A stretch of DNA of 64,000 bases from Streptomyces violascens. Lineage in GTDB: Bacteria > Actinomycetota > Actinomycetes > Streptomycetales > Streptomycetaceae. The position numbers and the translations under genes were made by a program. Below are positions 63,054 through 64,000 of the stretch, one piece after another (positions within the stretch are counted from its first letter, which is position 1; each line of letters begins with the position of its first letter). Below the pieces are notes generated by a model. That model was not told the DNA's origin and did not search any database. It saw only the letters and a list, made by a program, of their open reading frames with translations. The stretch lies in contig NZ_BMUA01000001.1 of NCBI RefSeq assembly GCF_014649955.1, positions 744,001 to 808,000 of the forward strand, given 5' to 3'.

Positions 63054-63126
63054 GGGGCGCGGGGCCGAGTCGTGGTGCGGCTCCACCGCGTGGGCACGAC
63101 CGGCCACGACGAGCCCGCAGTCGAAG
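63054..63126. repeat. Dispersed GGGGCGCGGGG element, copy C
   Basis: It begins GGGGCGCGGGG, continues with GCGGCTCCACCGCGTGGGC and ends CGACCGGCCACGACGAGCCC then GCAGTCGAA. It lies in the gap between the penicillin-binding protein and hydrolase genes. Copy B at 32880 shares nearly the same core with an inserted hairpin, and copy A at 26153 is shorter. Confidence 0.65.
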
Positions 63127-63147
63127 GAACCGCACCCCGGGCCGCAC

Positions 63148-64000
63148 TCACCCGCCCTCCACAACCACCTCGTACGCAGAGTCGACCTCGGCCCCCGGGG
63201 TGCCGAACCGCCCACCCCGCAACAGCTCGCGCCAGCGCTCGGCACTCCAGTCCGCCGGCGGGGTCGTCTCGATGAAGTCCTCGACCAGGGCCAGAAAGCG
63301 GGCCGGGTCGGTGTGGAAGGGAAAGTGCCCGGCCCCGTCGAATATCTCAAGCCGGCTGCCGGGCATCGCGGCATGCGCGCGATGCGCATGGGCCTTTGGA
63401 ACGACGCTGTCGCGCGAGCCCCAGACCAGCATCGTGGGCATGCCCTGGGTCAGATAGCAGCGGTCCAGCATGGTGATGACCTGGCCGCGCCAGTCGACGA
63501 CCGCGCGCAGGGTGCGCACGAAGACGCTGCGGGAGCGGGCGTCGGGCAGCGCGTCCACCAGGCCGAGGAGGTCCGGGGCGTCCTGGCCGAGGTCGCTGTC
63601 GAGCAGCCGCATCAGCTCGATGACGAGCCGGGTCGGCCGGCGCATCGAGGGCCGCGAGAGCAGGGCGAGCATCAGCTCGGCGCCGGGCAGGGCCGCTGCG
63701 CGCAGCACCGGGTTGACCTCACGGCCCACTCCCCCGGCCCCGACCAGGACGAGCCGTTCGGTCGACTCCGGGTACTGGTAGGCGAATTGCATGGCGACCC
63801 CGCCGCCGAGGGAGTGCCCGACGAGGGTGGCCCGCTCGATGCCGAGGACGCCGAGCAGATCGCGGACGCCGTTGGCGTAGGCGGCCACCGAGTAGTCGGC
63901 GCGCGGTTTGTCGGAGGCGCCGTGGCCGAGCAGGTCGGGCGCGAGGACGGTGTAGCGGCGGGCGAGGCCGGGGATCAGCCCGGCCCAGGTGGCCGAGGAG
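63148..64000 (-). CDS. Alpha/beta hydrolase (cut by window end)
   Basis: The C-terminal ~284 codons of an alpha/beta-hydrolase-fold enzyme; the N-terminus lies beyond base 64000. Visible are SSATWAGLIPGLARRYTVLA then PDLLGHGASDKP (strand 4 and the lid entry), the nucleophile elbow VGHSLGGGVAMQFAYQYP, WGSRDSVVPKAHA with the catalytic Asp region, and DGAGHFPFHTDP with the catalytic His. A start at 63888 is possible but the frame is open and coding-like up to the window edge. Substrate unknown. It converges with the penicillin-binding protein gene across the repeat. Confidence 0.88.
   Translation of the reverse strand, partial: SSATWAGLIPGLARRYTVLAPDLLGHGASDKPRADYSVAAYANGVRDLLGVLGIERATLVGHSLGGGVAMQFAYQYPESTERLVLVGAGGVGREVNPVLRAAALPGAELMLALLSRPSMRRPTRLVIELMRLLDSDLGQDAPDLLGLVDALPDARSRSVFVRTLRAVVDWRGQVITMLDRCYLTQGMPTMLVWGSRDSVVPKAHAHRAHAAMPGSRLEIFDGAGHFPFHTDPARFLALVEDFIETTPPADWSAERWRELLRGGRFGTPGAEVDSAYEVVVEGG

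Overview
The window is very GC-rich, with strongly G/C-ending codons, GGAGG-type ribosome binding sites, frequent GTG starts, twin-arginine and lipoprotein export signals, a rare in-frame TTA codon and many Streptomyces-type families (ECF41 sigma factor, DUF5709, DUF6328, encapsulin shell with cyclic-nucleotide domain). It reads as chromosomal DNA of a Streptomyces species. Both ends cut a gene.

Layout. 1-5.6 kb: acyl-CoA activation genes (paaK end, two AMP-forming ligases), an ECF41 sigma factor and a nitronate monooxygenase behind a TetR-type palindrome. 5.8-12.3 kb: exported serine hydrolase, FAD oxidoreductase, Ser/Thr kinase with eight TPRs, MpaB-like protein. 12.3-20.6 kb: the accessory part, holding a gene graveyard (DUF1579-like, rhamnogalacturonan lyase, GH74 xyloglucanase and MMPL fragments, a decayed transposase), an intact GH48 cellulase and a three-gene WXG100-like/lipoprotein operon. 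20.6-34 kb: acyl-CoA dehydrogenase, CBS protein, a short Rho paralogue with a repeat-rich leader, DUF2252, a double CMD protein, AraC/MFS pair, PAP2-diacylglycerol kinase fusion, DUF488, YhgE-like membrane protein, TIGR01777 epimerase. 34-37.5 kb: DUF5709, zinc-independent L31, SixA, a secreted protein, and an auxiliary threonyl-tRNA synthetase preceded by a leader peptide with three Thr codons and an intrinsic terminator. 37.9-45 kb: secreted GDPD, dhaKLM, PIG-L deacetylase, 2,4-dienoyl-CoA reductase with PadR regulator and palindrome, MarR regulator with its own palindrome. 45-53.5 kb: TrkA-N membrane protein, lysA2, a phased TGACG array before a universal stress gene, GNAT, VOC, DUF6328, NUDIX, ROK. 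53.7-56.4 kb: encapsulin shell overlapping a cysteine desulfurase gene. 56.7-64 kb: GH27 alpha-galactosidase, methyltransferase, ornithine-lipid acyltransferases, class B penicillin-binding protein, a cut alpha/beta hydrolase.

How the parts work together. Fatty-acid and aromatic-acid activation (ligases, dehydrogenase, dienoyl reductase), three-carbon metabolism (GDPD feeding glycerol phosphates, DhaKLM using PEP through the PTS), and membrane lipid remodelling (ornithine lipids, PAP2/DAGK) form the metabolic theme. Plant-polymer hydrolases (GH48, GH27 and the GH74 and rhamnogalacturonan lyase remains) show a saprophytic lifestyle with a partly lost cluster. The best candidates for unusual biology are the thrS attenuator, the TTA-containing encapsulin-desulfurase pair, the WXG100-like/lipoprotein operon and the helically phased TGACG array.
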